From contig BFEA01000075.1 of assembly GCA_003427395.1 (NCBI GenBank), positions 2,647,464 to 2,681,450 on the forward strand: a DNA stretch of 33,987 bases, given 5' to 3'. How positions within the stretch are numbered: the stretch's first letter is position 1; each line of letters starts with the position of its first letter. This stretch comes from Chara braunii (Eukaryota > Streptophyta > Charophyceae > Charales > Characeae). Position numbers and translations under genes: made by a program. Of this stretch, positions 22,089 to 30,498 are shown in pieces. The notes beneath the pieces were generated by a model, which made no database searches, was not told the origin of the DNA, and saw nothing but the letters and a program-made list of their open reading frames with translations.

Positions 22089-22216
22089 ATGCAGAATGAG
22101 AATGAATCCTCCGCTAGAAGGTGGAAACATTCACTGCTCCCCTGTCGCCTGACGAAGATGCGGATGAATCATTCGCTAGAAGATGGGAAGATACACACCA
22201 TGTCACATCCAGGTAC
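22089..22216 (+). repeat. Exon-like module, tandem pair
   Basis: Two adjacent copies encode CRMRMNPPLEGGNIH (from about 22089) and KMRMNHSLEDGKIH (from about 22154). The second ends at a consensus splice donor, CAG then GTACGT at 22213, followed by pyrimidine-rich DNA. The frame leading into the first copy is open for about 60 residues upstream and acidic. The same peptide recurs at 22686, 23055 and 33427-33485 (minus). Confidence 0.5.
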
Positions 22217-22335
22217 GTGCTCTCCTCCTACTCCTTTCTTTTCTTCCTCCGCCTGTCTCAATTCGTTCCCACTCCGCTTGACGACGCTCTCGTTCGTCTT
22301 CTTGGCACCACACGTTCATTCACCGAACCTACAAA

Positions 22336-22378
22336 AACAGGACTGAACCTGCCATAGGAACAAGGGAAGATACATATG
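22336..22378 (+). repeat. Exon-like module, degenerate copy
   Basis: GAACCTGCCATAGGAACAAG followed by GGAAGATACAT aligns with the core of the module but has a stop codon where Leu is expected. No donor site follows directly, but an AGGTAAGCGC donor-like site is at 22439-22448. Confidence 0.35.
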
Positions 22379-22455
22379 CCGCTGTCACTCCTCCTCCGTA
22401 CACTCGACTCTCTGTCCACTTCGGCATTGGCAACATCCGAGGTAAGCGCATTGGC

Positions 22456-22458
<3 letters not shown>

Positions 22459-22529
<71 letters not shown>

Positions 22530-22657
22530 NNNNNNNNNNNNNNNNNNNNNNNNNNNNNNNNNNNNNNNNNNNNNNNNNNNNNNNNNNNNNNNNNNNNNNN
22601 NNNNNNNNNNNNNNNNNNNNNNNNNNNNNNNNNNNNNNNNNNNNNNNNNNNNNNNNN
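22459..22657. repeat. (CT)n microsatellite running into N gap
   Basis: A pure CT run of about 70 bases leads into 128 Ns at 22530-22657. The repeat probably broke the assembly, and the true length is unknown. Frames drawn across the gap have no meaning. Confidence 0.95.
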
Positions 22658-22685
22658 ACCCCCGCTGGCCCTGCTTCTTTGCCTG

Positions 22686-22736
22686 AATCAAGAATGAATC
22701 TTTCTCAGGAACATGGGAAGGTACGTCCAGGTAAGC
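22686..22736 (+). repeat. Exon-like module with splice donor
   Basis: Encodes SRMNLSQEHGKVRPG. The DNA ends CCAG then GTAAGC at 22731, followed by a T/C-rich tract. It is a copy of the module at 22089-22216. Confidence 0.45.
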
Positions 22737-22864
22737 ACTATTTTTTTTTCCTTTCTCATGCCTATGCGCACGTGCACGTCTTCAAGGAGTAGCCCATGCG
22801 ATGTGGTAAATACGCTATCACCGGAATAATCCCGAGCACGGCGATCGCATGAACGAGGAAGATC

Positions 22865-23120
22865 ATGGCGACTTCGTCAAGCACTACGATGGAAGCAGCT
22901 GCTACGACAATCAGCGCTGCTACTAAAGGTTCTCGATTCAAAACAAGATCGCCACCGGATCTTCAACGACAAAGGGGTAACGAGCAGGAAGGTGGATCCA
23001 ATCACCACGAGCTTGATGATGACAAGGTGCCCCGGCTCTGTTACTTACCGATGTGTCAAATGAGATTGAATCTTCCCTTGGAACATGGACGGATGCATCC
23101 GTCTTTATCTCAAGGTAAGT
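22865..23120 (+). other. Possible exon ending in module and donor
   Basis: A frame from ATG 22865 encodes a Ser/Thr/Ala-rich start, an acidic/polar middle (ELDDD) and then the module CQMRLNLPLEHGRMHPS. It is followed by AAG and GTAAGT at 23115, a consensus plant splice donor with pyrimidine-rich DNA after it. The same frame stays open to 23554, but I would end an exon at 23114. I recognise no protein family. Whether this is a real gene or a transposon-borne exon copy is unknown. Confidence 0.35.
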
Positions 23121-23844
23121 GCTCTCCCGTCCTAGCTCCCTCAACCTTCCGATCTCCCTCTCTTGCTACTCTTCCGATTCCGCCCGTCATCAGCCCTGCC
23201 TCGCGCAGCCTTTGCACCCCGTACCGACCAAACCACTGCTCAAAAGCGAAATCCGGGGCGGCCAAACGATCCGCAATGCCTCGAAACCTCAGTGTAGAAT
23301 TTCCATTTGCCGAAATTGATCAAGAATTGACCGTGATTCGGCAACTTCCACTTTTTTTCTCCATAGCTCATGCGTTTCACTTTTGGATGTACCCGGCGCA
23401 GCTAAGTGCCCAGGTTCACTCCGTCCGTCATCTAAGCTTGTCCCAAGATGCGCGAGCCACTCCCCGCTTGCGGACTACGACTCACCTCTGCCACCTTCAA
23501 ATCTCCCTCCCAATGTACCTGGTCGACGTCTTGGCCTGGTTCATACGGTCCTAGTGGCATAGTANGAACAGGCACCTATGAGNGAGAAGAGGACAGCNGA
23601 CGGGATGGCGACGAGCAGCGGGGAAATGGCAACGTAACCTCCATGAATCAGCAGCGTGACCATGACGAGGAGCGCATTCCGAGCAACAACGAGTTCTCCT
23701 CCTCTTTTCACTCCTTCCTCGTCAACTCCCTGCTCCTCCTCTTTGTCTTCTTCGACTAGCGCAACACTTAGCGCTCGTACCGGTCGAGAGGTGGCGAAGT
23801 AGCACCTCGACGTTGTGTGTGGCAACGAAAGGAACAATCGAGCC
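23121..23844. other. Right arm, no gene; ambiguous bases
   Basis: Ns at 23565, 23583 and 23598 interrupt frames. A minus frame at 23541-23867 has an acidic stretch followed by hydrophobic residues, with no family motif. I see nothing else to support a gene. Confidence 0.35.
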
Positions 23845-23932
23845 CCTCTCGATTTTATACATGTCATCCTCGCGCAGGGGCCATGCTAATCTTCTCAGTA
23901 TCGTTCCAATTTTAACGGGTGTCCCGCAGGAC
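23845..23932 (-). pseudogene. U6: U6 spliceosomal snRNA copy, probably inactive
   Basis: The minus strand matches U6 over about 88 of its roughly 102 bases. The 5' stem-loop GTCC-TGCG-GGAC is intact. AAAATTGGAACGATAC, then GAAGATTAGC with the AGC triad, then ATGGCCCCTGCGC and GGATGAC all follow in order. U6 pairs with U4 and U2 and forms the spliceosome's catalytic core. Against function: the invariant ACAGAGA box reads ACTGAGA, the 3' end diverges after AAATCGAGA, and no run of four or more Ts follows as a pol III terminator. No clear USE or correctly spaced TATA box is seen upstream. It sits beside a tRNA-like segment, as in retrotransposed or chimeric small-RNA copies. Confidence 0.85.
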
Positions 23933-24004
23933 AAAACGGCCGCGGAACAGTCACGGGCCGACCGGGCTCAGGTAAATCAGAAATATTTGGGTTTTACTCA
24001 TCAA

Positions 24005-24080
24005 GTTTCATCATCTGGATTTGAACACAGGTCTGTATTTCAACAGTTCATGGGTGTACCCACTGAGCTAGGCTCTTGGG
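24005..24080 (-). other. tRNA-derived SINE head
   Basis: On minus, TAGCTCAGTGGG (24059-24070) is a perfect A box and GTGTTCAAATCC (24017-24028) a good B box, 31 bases apart, as in tRNA genes and SINE heads. The ends do not pair as an acceptor stem, so it is not a working tRNA. Downstream on the same strand it runs into the U6 copy, whose 5' end lies 73 bases beyond the marked 3' end. Confidence 0.6.
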
Positions 24081-24130
24081 TTTCGTCGCCGGTCCACGGA
24101 CCAGTACCGGACCCCGTCCCAATATGAGAC

Positions 24131-24156
24131 AAAAAAAAAAAAAAAAAAAAAAAAGA
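24131..24156. repeat. Poly(A) tract
   Basis: A run of A followed by an A-rich stretch to about 24181. It could be the tail of a plus-oriented retrotransposed sequence. No target-site duplication is evident by eye. Confidence 0.6.
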
Positions 24157-24344
24157 ATAAATAAAAATTAGAAAAAGAAACTATAAGACGGGTAGGGGGA
24201 TAGGAACCGCTGGGACTCGGCCCTCGGTCCCGCCTGTCGGGCCTGCGCCCGGACTCCCCGCAAAACTAAGGGGGATAGTCCCGCGGGACCCTCGACCCCT
24301 CAGCTTCCCTCCAAAGCGCGCTCCTCCGTTGTTCTGCTGCTCGT

Positions 24345-24411
24345 TGCTGGCCTCGATTCCGGTAACTCCATGCTGAAAGTCCAATGCGTTAACCAATAGG
24401 GCTAGGCCCAA
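24345..24411 (-). other. tRNA-like segment, right arm outer copy
   Basis: Mirror of 4656-4720. On minus it begins TTGGGCCTAGCCCTATTGG, then GGTTAACGC, and has GGAATCGAGGCC where a B box would lie. An acceptor stem is not evident. Confidence 0.35.
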
Positions 24412-25149
24412 GTCTGAGCTAGGCAGGCGCAGATTTCCATATGAAGAGCATTTGCAGCAGCGCGGGCCTGCGACAGTGCACTAAATGTTGCTGCTCTATT
24501 TATCCCTTGAGCCCAAGGCCCCGCACTGNCGTGTCTTGCCGCTTATAGGATAGTTACTGCTTCGTTCGCCCTACGCACTGCCCCGTCATGCTGCCCCGCG
24601 AGCCGAGGCTCTCATATCCTGCCGCATTTCGCCGAAAGACCACCCCCTTTTCCGTTTCCGGGTCAAAAAGACCTCGACTTTTGCACGTACCGCCCACGGT
24701 CTACGCCATCCTAGCTAAGGTTTGCCACGGCTTCTACCGCCGGCGATATGCAACCAAAACTAGTACTTCCGTTCATAAGGTGGCCCCAAAACGCCGCCTT
24801 TTCAGTAAGCCTACGAAAATTCTCCCTTTTAGTCGTAGCCTCAGTGGTTGATCTATGCGTCGGTCGCGCCTTCGTCAGCGTGCCCGAGGTTGCGGCCCAC
24901 AGCGCTATCCAAACCTCTAACTTACTTCTAACTTTCGACCGCCGAGCGGTTCGTTTGTCCACACTAGTTAAATACTTTAACTAACGCGTGCCCACTAAGT
25001 GCACGCCCAAACACACTCTCTGAATTAATCAGGCGTGCGCTCACCATTTTCTGACTTCCCCTAGTCAGTCGCGACCGAGCGAAAAGCACGCCGCTCTCTT
25101 AAATACCATCAAGTGTGCTCCCTTTGCGAGGTGCAAAAATACGCACAAT
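24412..25149. other. Outer right arm, no gene
   Basis: No gene. Short overlapping frames on both strands (24588-24984) lack motifs. The reverse complement is loosely collinear with 4340-4650. One N lies at 24529. Confidence 0.4.
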
Positions 25150-25165
25150 TACCCTTGTAAGGGTA

Positions 25166-25669
25166 GTGGTGCCGACACCGTGACCCGAGTGCTTTGTCCA
25201 AGGCCCTTCAGAGGCATTGCCCGTCTCCCACCAGCTTGCTGCCCAAGAAGAATGTCGACTCTCAAGGTTGAGCGCTCGCCACACCTCACATTGTGAGGAC
25301 TCTCAAGACAGAACTCACTTCCTCACGGTAAGAAGTAATGGAGAGGGTAGATAAGGAAGAGAGCAACGTACCTCATAATGCTGCCCCCAACCACAAATTT
25401 TCTAACCGGCAACCTAATGTGCATTTATGATGACCAGTTTTTGCCTCGGCACAACCAACAGCAGAATGCGGTTCCACCTCAGCTTAAATGCCACATCAGC
25501 GAGCTCTCATCATCTAGCGTACAACTCTATGTCACCACATAGCTTCCTGGCGCGCCCACACAACCCTGGGCCACCTTGCATTCCTCGCCCAAGCCTTATC
25601 ACTGCCCCACACTTCATGCGAATCACCAAACAGTTATTGCGAAGAATCAATGAAGCGCAAATCGAACCA
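25166..25669. other. Putative internal leader, no gene
   Basis: On minus this is the region downstream of the primer site at 25670-25681, so it may be the start of that element's internal domain. No gag-like frame is found. A plus frame at 25427-25705 simply crosses it. Confidence 0.35.
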
Positions 25670-25681
25670 GCTCTGATACCA
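25670..25681 (-). promoter_or_regulatory. Initiator tRNA-Met primer binding site
   Basis: The minus strand reads TGGTATCAGAGC, the exact complement of the 3' end of plant initiator tRNA-Met that primes cDNA synthesis in many plant copia and TRIM elements. It follows a CA-ended sequence by 3 nt, as expected after a 5' LTR. Confidence 0.8.
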
Positions 25682-25684
25682 AAT

Positions 25685-25811
25685 TGCAAGGAAAATGAGC
25701 AATAGCGAGATGACAATAAGCAGATTGCATAATCACATTGAAAGCCAGATAGTATCACAGTGTCCAGAAAATAGAAATGCACCAATATAACACCAATGAA
25801 GATTCGCAACA
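25685..25811 (-). mobile_element. Short 5' LTR of copia or TRIM type
   Basis: On minus the segment starts TGTTGCGAATC and ends CTTGCA three bases before the primer site, giving a candidate LTR of about 127 bp with TG...CA ends. LTRs this short are usual for TRIM elements. No second LTR copy is seen in the window and no coding region follows, so it is a fragment or a non-autonomous element. Confidence 0.55.
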
Positions 25812-26777
25812 CTGAAAACCAATGTCAATGAGAGCTTGCTCTCGCCACCACCAACATGAGTGTCCATCTCCTATCTCCCTACTTGGCGCTCGACGCCCAG
25901 CCTACTTCCTACACAGCTATTCTCTGCCTACTAATTGACAATGCAACTGTTGACGTTAGCAACCTCCGTAGTCCTTGAAGATGTCGCCCATGCAGACCAT
26001 CGCCAATAACAGGTATGTGCCCTCATATCATCATCATCATCATCTTTTTCTCGCTCTCCCTCGTCTTACTCTCACGTCTTCCCTTTGTACACCCGAAGTT
26101 CACCCCTGCGCCTCACTGTAGTCCAAGCCCAACCAGCTATGGAGGCTGGGCTATGGCGCTGGCCTCGGCAGCGCCCTGCTCCCTGCACGACCACACGCGC
26201 TACCACCTCGCCTCTTAGCGCCAGCAGCAGCCCACGAGCGTTCGCTCCAGCAGCGCTGCTCTTTCCTATATGGAAAGAGCCTGCCTGTTTCGCAGCCTGG
26301 CTGGCCTGGGCCTAGAAGCTTCCGGTAGGCCCCAGGGTGTTGCGCCTCTGCTGCAGCTACTGGGTCTCATTCGGTTGGGCCTCCTAACTGTCTGTGTATG
26401 GGGCTATGATTCTCGCCCACGACCTGCACTTTTCTGGAAGGCTCGGAAGGCCATGGAATGTCTCGCTGCTCGGCCTGTGTTTCCCTCAACCAGTTGGCAC
26501 GATGAAACTGCCTGGACCCCCGAATACGAATTTGACAGCTCAGGGCCTCTCGTGATTTGTTAGGCCGGCCTTCACTTAGGGCAGGCACATATGCAACAGG
26601 GGGCCCTTAGGCCTGCCGAGGTCCCAGATCCTCGCAGAGGGATCATGTTGCCATCAAAGCCCATAGTATCACGCCGTGGAATAGTAAAGGTACGCTTGGC
26701 AATTGTGTTTCTTTTTCTAGGAAGATTCTCACGAAAGGCCGGTCCTGCCTGGGCGTGCAAAACAATTATATATATAG
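25812..26777. other. Low-complexity region, no clear gene
   Basis: It contains a (CAT)n run at about 26026-26043, CAG-rich patches, and a donor-like AACAG/GTATGTGCCCTC at 26009 resembling the ends of the exon-like modules. Hairpins: CTGGGCCTA with TAGGCCCCAG (one bulge) near 26305-26333, and GGCAGGC/GCCTGCC at about 26580-26618. Overlapping frames up to 156 residues have no domain. Confidence 0.4.
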
Positions 26778-26846
26778 TCACAGCCCCTCGTTTGTTGTCC
26801 TCTTCTCTCTCTCTGCCTACGGTTTACCGGGCAGTTCTATTTGTGA

Positions 26847-26889
<43 letters not shown>
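26778..26889 (+). repeat. MITE half-unit with (TA)n
   Basis: TCACAGCCCCTCGTTTGTTG through TTTGTGACGATAT (26778-26848), followed by pure (TA)n to 26889. The same unit recurs at 27648-27718 and, inverted, at 27757-27827. Confidence 0.8.
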
Positions 26890-26894
<5 letters not shown>

Positions 26895-27618
26895 GGTCAC
26901 CAACCCGTACGTACGGAGGTCCCCGGGCCGACCTCCGTATGTACGGGCGTTCGGGGTCCCGTACGGGGTCCGAAGCTGACGGCGTTCGGCCCCCGCCAAA
27001 AATTATTTCGGGACCTATATTTTTTTTTTTTTCTGAATTTTTTTTTGTGAGTTCTGTGTGACGTCAGGTAAATTCCTATAACTTTTGACGTCATTTGGCT
27101 TTGGCAAATAAGAATTAAAATTTGCCAAAGATGGCGGTGTCAAAACGTTATCGCCCACATTTGTTTTCATTTTTTACTTTTTGTTTTCACTTTAGTTCGG
27201 TATTATTTTTTGAAACTCTTTTAGTGGATTTTGTAGTATGTGAAGTACACCTCTGTAAATTTTCAAGGCATTTAGCTATGCAAAAAAAAAATAAAAAATT
27301 GCCAAAGATGGCGGTATCGAAAACGTGCTCGCGCACTCACTAAATTTAATTCTCCTTTTATGTTTTGTTATTTTTATTATTTGTTCTTCGTATTTTATTT
27401 TTATTTCAAATTTGGTAAGGAATTTGGATGTAAAGTTCAGGCAAATCTTGTTTAATTTATTTTTTTTCGTAACATATCTTTTTGTTTAAGATTGTTTTGA
27501 TTTTTATTTTTTTTATTTTTTTTTTGTCCTCGTTCAGCCCGAACGGCCGAACGCATCCCCAAAGGGTCCCATACGTTTGGGCGTTCGGCCCGTCCCAAAC
27601 GCCGGTTACCCAGTATAT
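26890..27618. mobile_element. Candidate MITE inserted in (TA)n
   Basis: The ends are loosely inverted: CAGGGTCACC near 26892 and, on minus, CTGGGTAACC near 27613, with TA-rich DNA on both sides. Subterminal GC-rich blocks contain GGGCGTTCGG and GGCGTTCGGCCC at one end and GGGCGTTCGGCCCG at the other. Inside, TTTGCCAAAGATGGCGGT occurs at 27121 and a near copy at 27299. No transposase is present. Confidence 0.45.
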
Positions 27619-27626
27619 ATACATAT

Positions 27627-27716
27627 AAACTCCGACGAAACAGTTTATCACAGCCCCTCGTTTGTTGTCCTCTTCTCTCTCTTTGTCCATGGTTTACCGG
27701 GCAGTTCTGTTTGTGA

Positions 27717-27758
<42 letters not shown>

Positions 27759-27848
27759 TCACAAACAGAACTGCCCGGTAAACCATGGACAAAGAGAGAG
27801 AAGAGGACAACAAACAAGGGGTTGTGGCAAACTGTTTCGTCGGAGTTT
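27627..27848. mobile_element. Foldback palindrome with (TA)n centre
   Basis: Arms 27627-27718 and 27757-27848 are inverted copies (about 88 of 92 bases, the four differences all transitions) around (AT)n at 27719-27756. This would extrude as a long hairpin. Frames reading across it are artefacts of the palindrome. Confidence 0.85.
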
Positions 27849-27891
27849 CACCGACTCATCAGCTCTGGGGGTCGAAAATAAGCTTTTGGAT

Positions 27892-28960
27892 CTATTTTAA
27901 CCGAAGCGCTTGCACCTGCGTGGCGGGGTCGATTATTCTCAGGCCTTCCCCTTGGGCTGGATAATTGAATCCCACGCCATTCGGTTTATCACATTGTTTT
28001 GCTCGCCATCCCCCCTCTATAGAAAAGCCGCTGCCTTTTTCCGTAACCTCCTCAGAGCCTCTTTGCTCAATGACCACAATAGGGACTTGTACCATATTGA
28101 TGGAAAGATTACGTTGACTACTAGCGGGCGACCAAACAGAGATGTGTGCTTATTTTTCCAATTATGTAGTTTTGCTGAGCCGGGGCGCTGATCCGTCATT
28201 AGTTGGTGGGCGTCCCTCCGTGGTCATGGATACCCCTAGGATTCTTACTGGCGTTTCTAACGACGTCCATGTAATGTGTGGTGACTTTGGAGGGCGTCCC
28301 CCTTGATAGTGAATCCACCATCCTTGTGTCTTGCTCCCCCAATTGATGGTCATATCGGAGACCTTGGCAAACCTTTCCATCATCTCTTGTACTTCCTCCA
28401 TGTTGTGATGTGTGGTTTCTGCCATTATTGTGAGGTCATCAGCTAACATGGAGCACACCGGAATTACGTTCTTCGGAATACGCGTGATTCAGATTCTAGT
28501 AATGTTTTTGTTTGCCCAGAGGTTGGCAGTTAATGCTTCCATAATGACCAGAAAAAGGAAGGGGGCAATTGGGTCCCCCTGGCGCACCGATCGCTCCAAA
28601 CGTAGGGGCGGTTCAAGGCATCCGTTGATTTGGGCTCAGGTGGTTGCGTTTTGGTGTAAGATTTGTATCCATCGCCTAAAATCAGGCCCAAAGTTCATTT
28701 TTTCCAAACATCTGTCTAGAAACAGCTAGTCCACATGGTCATAGGCTTTGTTGAAGTCAATGAAAATCTGGGCCGCGTTTTGACGAGAGTGTCTTGTGAG
28801 CTTGAGTATCTCATGGACTAACAAGATATTCTCACTACCTTGCTCAAACAATGAACTGGTGATATCAGCAGGAAGGCGTTGAGAATGGAGAAGGGTTGTC
28901 TGTTGCCTGCTAGCTTTGACATCAAAGAGATGTTAACAAGGCTACCAAACAAGTCCATTT
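27892..28960 (-). pseudogene. L1-type LINE reverse transcriptase, broken
   Basis: This is the RT part of a non-LTR retrotransposon ORF2, which copies LINE RNA at a nicked target. On minus, in order: ENILLVHEIL (near 28845), FIDFNKAYDHVD with the first catalytic Asp, RRWIQIL, RQGDPIAPFLF (near 28561-28590), the MLADDLTI box (near 28430-28450) and RILGVSM. The after-palm region follows with LHNWKNKHTSLFGRPLVVNV (28199-28130) and EGLRIIDPATQVQALRL at the end. Stops interrupt it near 28727, 28635 and 28485, and frameshifts are present. The endonuclease and C-terminal parts are not attached here. No poly(A) tail follows directly. Confidence 0.85.
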
Positions 28961-29755
28961 AATTGGGTCCGTGATGTGTTCATCGGAGAAGGATACAACG
29001 GGGTGAGGGTAAATTGGTTTGGCAAAGAAGCCAGTTTTGCGAAGGGGTTTGGAGAGCCAGGATGGCTGTCTGTGAAATTCAGTATGACCAACAACTTGTT
29101 TAGTTTGATTTGCGGAGTTTTTACGTGTGTGTCGCAGGTATGAAGTCGTTGGTCTATTATTCTTCTTTCCCGAACTATGTGGTGGAGGAGGTTGGCTCGT
29201 CGGGAGATGAAGAAGAGTAGGGGGTGAACGGAAATAGGAGGAGGGCTGACTGTATTCATTTCAAAAATCTCTCAAAAATAGATCTCAGGGTTGACCATAC
29301 GGGGATGGTTGATTGGTGGTCTTAAGAATGTTTTTGGACCCTGGGTCCTAGCAATTCTTCTTAGGTGGTTTCGATGCTGTTAGACTCAGTGACTTATGGT
29401 TGTTCGATGCCAAAACGGCGCTGGCCGGTGCTGGGGTGTTGCCCTGTGACCTGCTGACGCAGGAGCGTGAGGCCTGGTAGAGAGATCTGGGGATGCTTTG
29501 GGGTGGGCATTCCACGAGACAACTAAGGGTTGCTGCTGGGACGGTGCTGGCCGGAGCTGGGGCGAGTTGTGTTGCCCTGTAAACCAGCAAGATGTGGGGG
29601 TGTGAGACTTGGAAGAGCTCGGCAGGGAGTAGGACAGTGTTGGAGTGCTTTTGGAAGGGTTTGTTAGGGATTTCAAGGGTTTTTGAGCATTTGTAGGACC
29701 TAGGAGGTCTATTTCTATGTTTTCCGCATTGCTAAGACGTTTTCTAAAGAGACTG
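28961..29755. other. LINE-proximal region, no clear gene
   Basis: On minus this lies upstream of the LINE RT and might hold degenerate ORF2 or ORF1 sequence. Frames at 28942-29259 and 29348-29676 are Pro/Ser/Thr-rich without motifs. A GCTGGCCGG(T/A)GCTGGGG element recurs at about 29420 and 29549. Confidence 0.35.
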
Positions 29756-30240
29756 AGGTGAGTGGGAGAAGGAGAAGGTGGGATATTACGCGTCCTACTA
29801 GCAAGAGGGCTAGCTGGCAGGACAGGAATAGGGTACAGCAGCAGCGGAGATGGTGGCTCTGCTGCAGTAAGTCTTGCCGGAGTGGGGTACAGGGGATGGA
29901 TTGGGGGTTTGAGTCTTTTAGGTGAGTGGGAGAAGTAGATGGTGGGATATCGAGCATCCTATTAGTACGGGGGCTAGCTGGTAGGATGGAAATAGGGTGC
30001 AGCAGCAACGGAGATGGTGGCTCTGTTGCAGTAAGTCTTGCCGGAGTGGGGTACAGGGGATGGATTGGGGGTTTGAGTCTTTTAGGTGAGTGGGAGAAGT
30101 AGATGGTGGGATATCGAGCATCCTATTAGTACGGGGGCTAGCTGGTAGGATGGAAATAGGGTGCAGCAGCAACGGAGATGGTGGCTCTGTTGCAGTAAGT
30201 CTTGCCGGAGAGAGGTAAAGAGGATTGATGGGGGGCTCCT
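29756..30240. repeat. 164-bp tandem repeat, three copies
   Basis: Units start at 29756, 29920 and 30084, each with AGGTGAGTGGGAGAAG. The second and third are nearly identical, the first is more diverged, and the third decays after about 30205. The period is not a multiple of 3, so the long minus frame across it (29918-30472) reads the repeat in shifting frames and is unlikely to be a real protein. Confidence 0.9.
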
Positions 30241-30369
30241 GAGTCGGTTTCTGAATCTTGTCCAATTCTGAAGTTTGTTGTATTCTCCTAAGTGGCTCAA
30301 TTTTTTTCTTACCCAAAGCCGGGTAATGGCCCCGATATCTCAAATTTTCAAAATTCGATGTAATTTTCC

Positions 30370-30464
30370 ATATGGGACGCTGGGCCTGGTTCCCAGCACG
30401 TGCTGCTCCCCACGAATAGATTGGAGCCTTTTTCCCATGTAAAAAAAAAAAAAAAAAAAAAAAA
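30370..30464 (+). mobile_element. SINE-like copy with poly(A) tail
   Basis: GGGACGCTGGGCC through CCCCACGAATAGATT aligns with 33014-33064, and a tail of about 25 A follows at 30440-30464. Retroposed short elements end this way. The copy lacks the B-box part found in the 33012-33190 copy, so it is 3' truncated or a variant. Confidence 0.5.
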
Positions 30465-30498
30465 AGAATCATTACACAGACGGTTGGGATCCAAATAG

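Larger units (their letters stand above)
16010..25165 (+). repeat. Right arm of giant inverted repeat
   Basis: Mirror partner of 4268-11998, starting with the same inner end TGTCGAGCGCATCGG. It is about 1.4 kb longer. Part of the extra length is a U6/tRNA-like segment at 23845-24080, a CT repeat and the N gap. It carries more hairpins but fewer copies of the LTR-like subrepeat than the left arm. The outer limit is only the last block I can match, and the true end may lie further right. Possible identities are an exceptionally long LTR, a second copy of a long non-autonomous element in opposite orientation, or a terminal inverted repeat of a very large transposon. Confidence 0.8.

Noticed and set aside
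22329-22792. Long frames across the CT repeat and N gap (poly Leu-Ser and poly Arg-Glu)
   Set aside because: They are produced by the dinucleotide repeat and the Ns, not by coding sequence.
27452-27900. Frames on both strands with nearly the same peptide around VLFSLFVHGLPGSSVCDD
   Set aside because: The palindrome at 27627-27848 reads the same on both strands, so the matching frames are an artefact.
29918-30472. 184-residue minus frame with internal repeats
   Set aside because: The 164-bp period is not a multiple of 3 and the start is in a poly(T) run. No motif is present.
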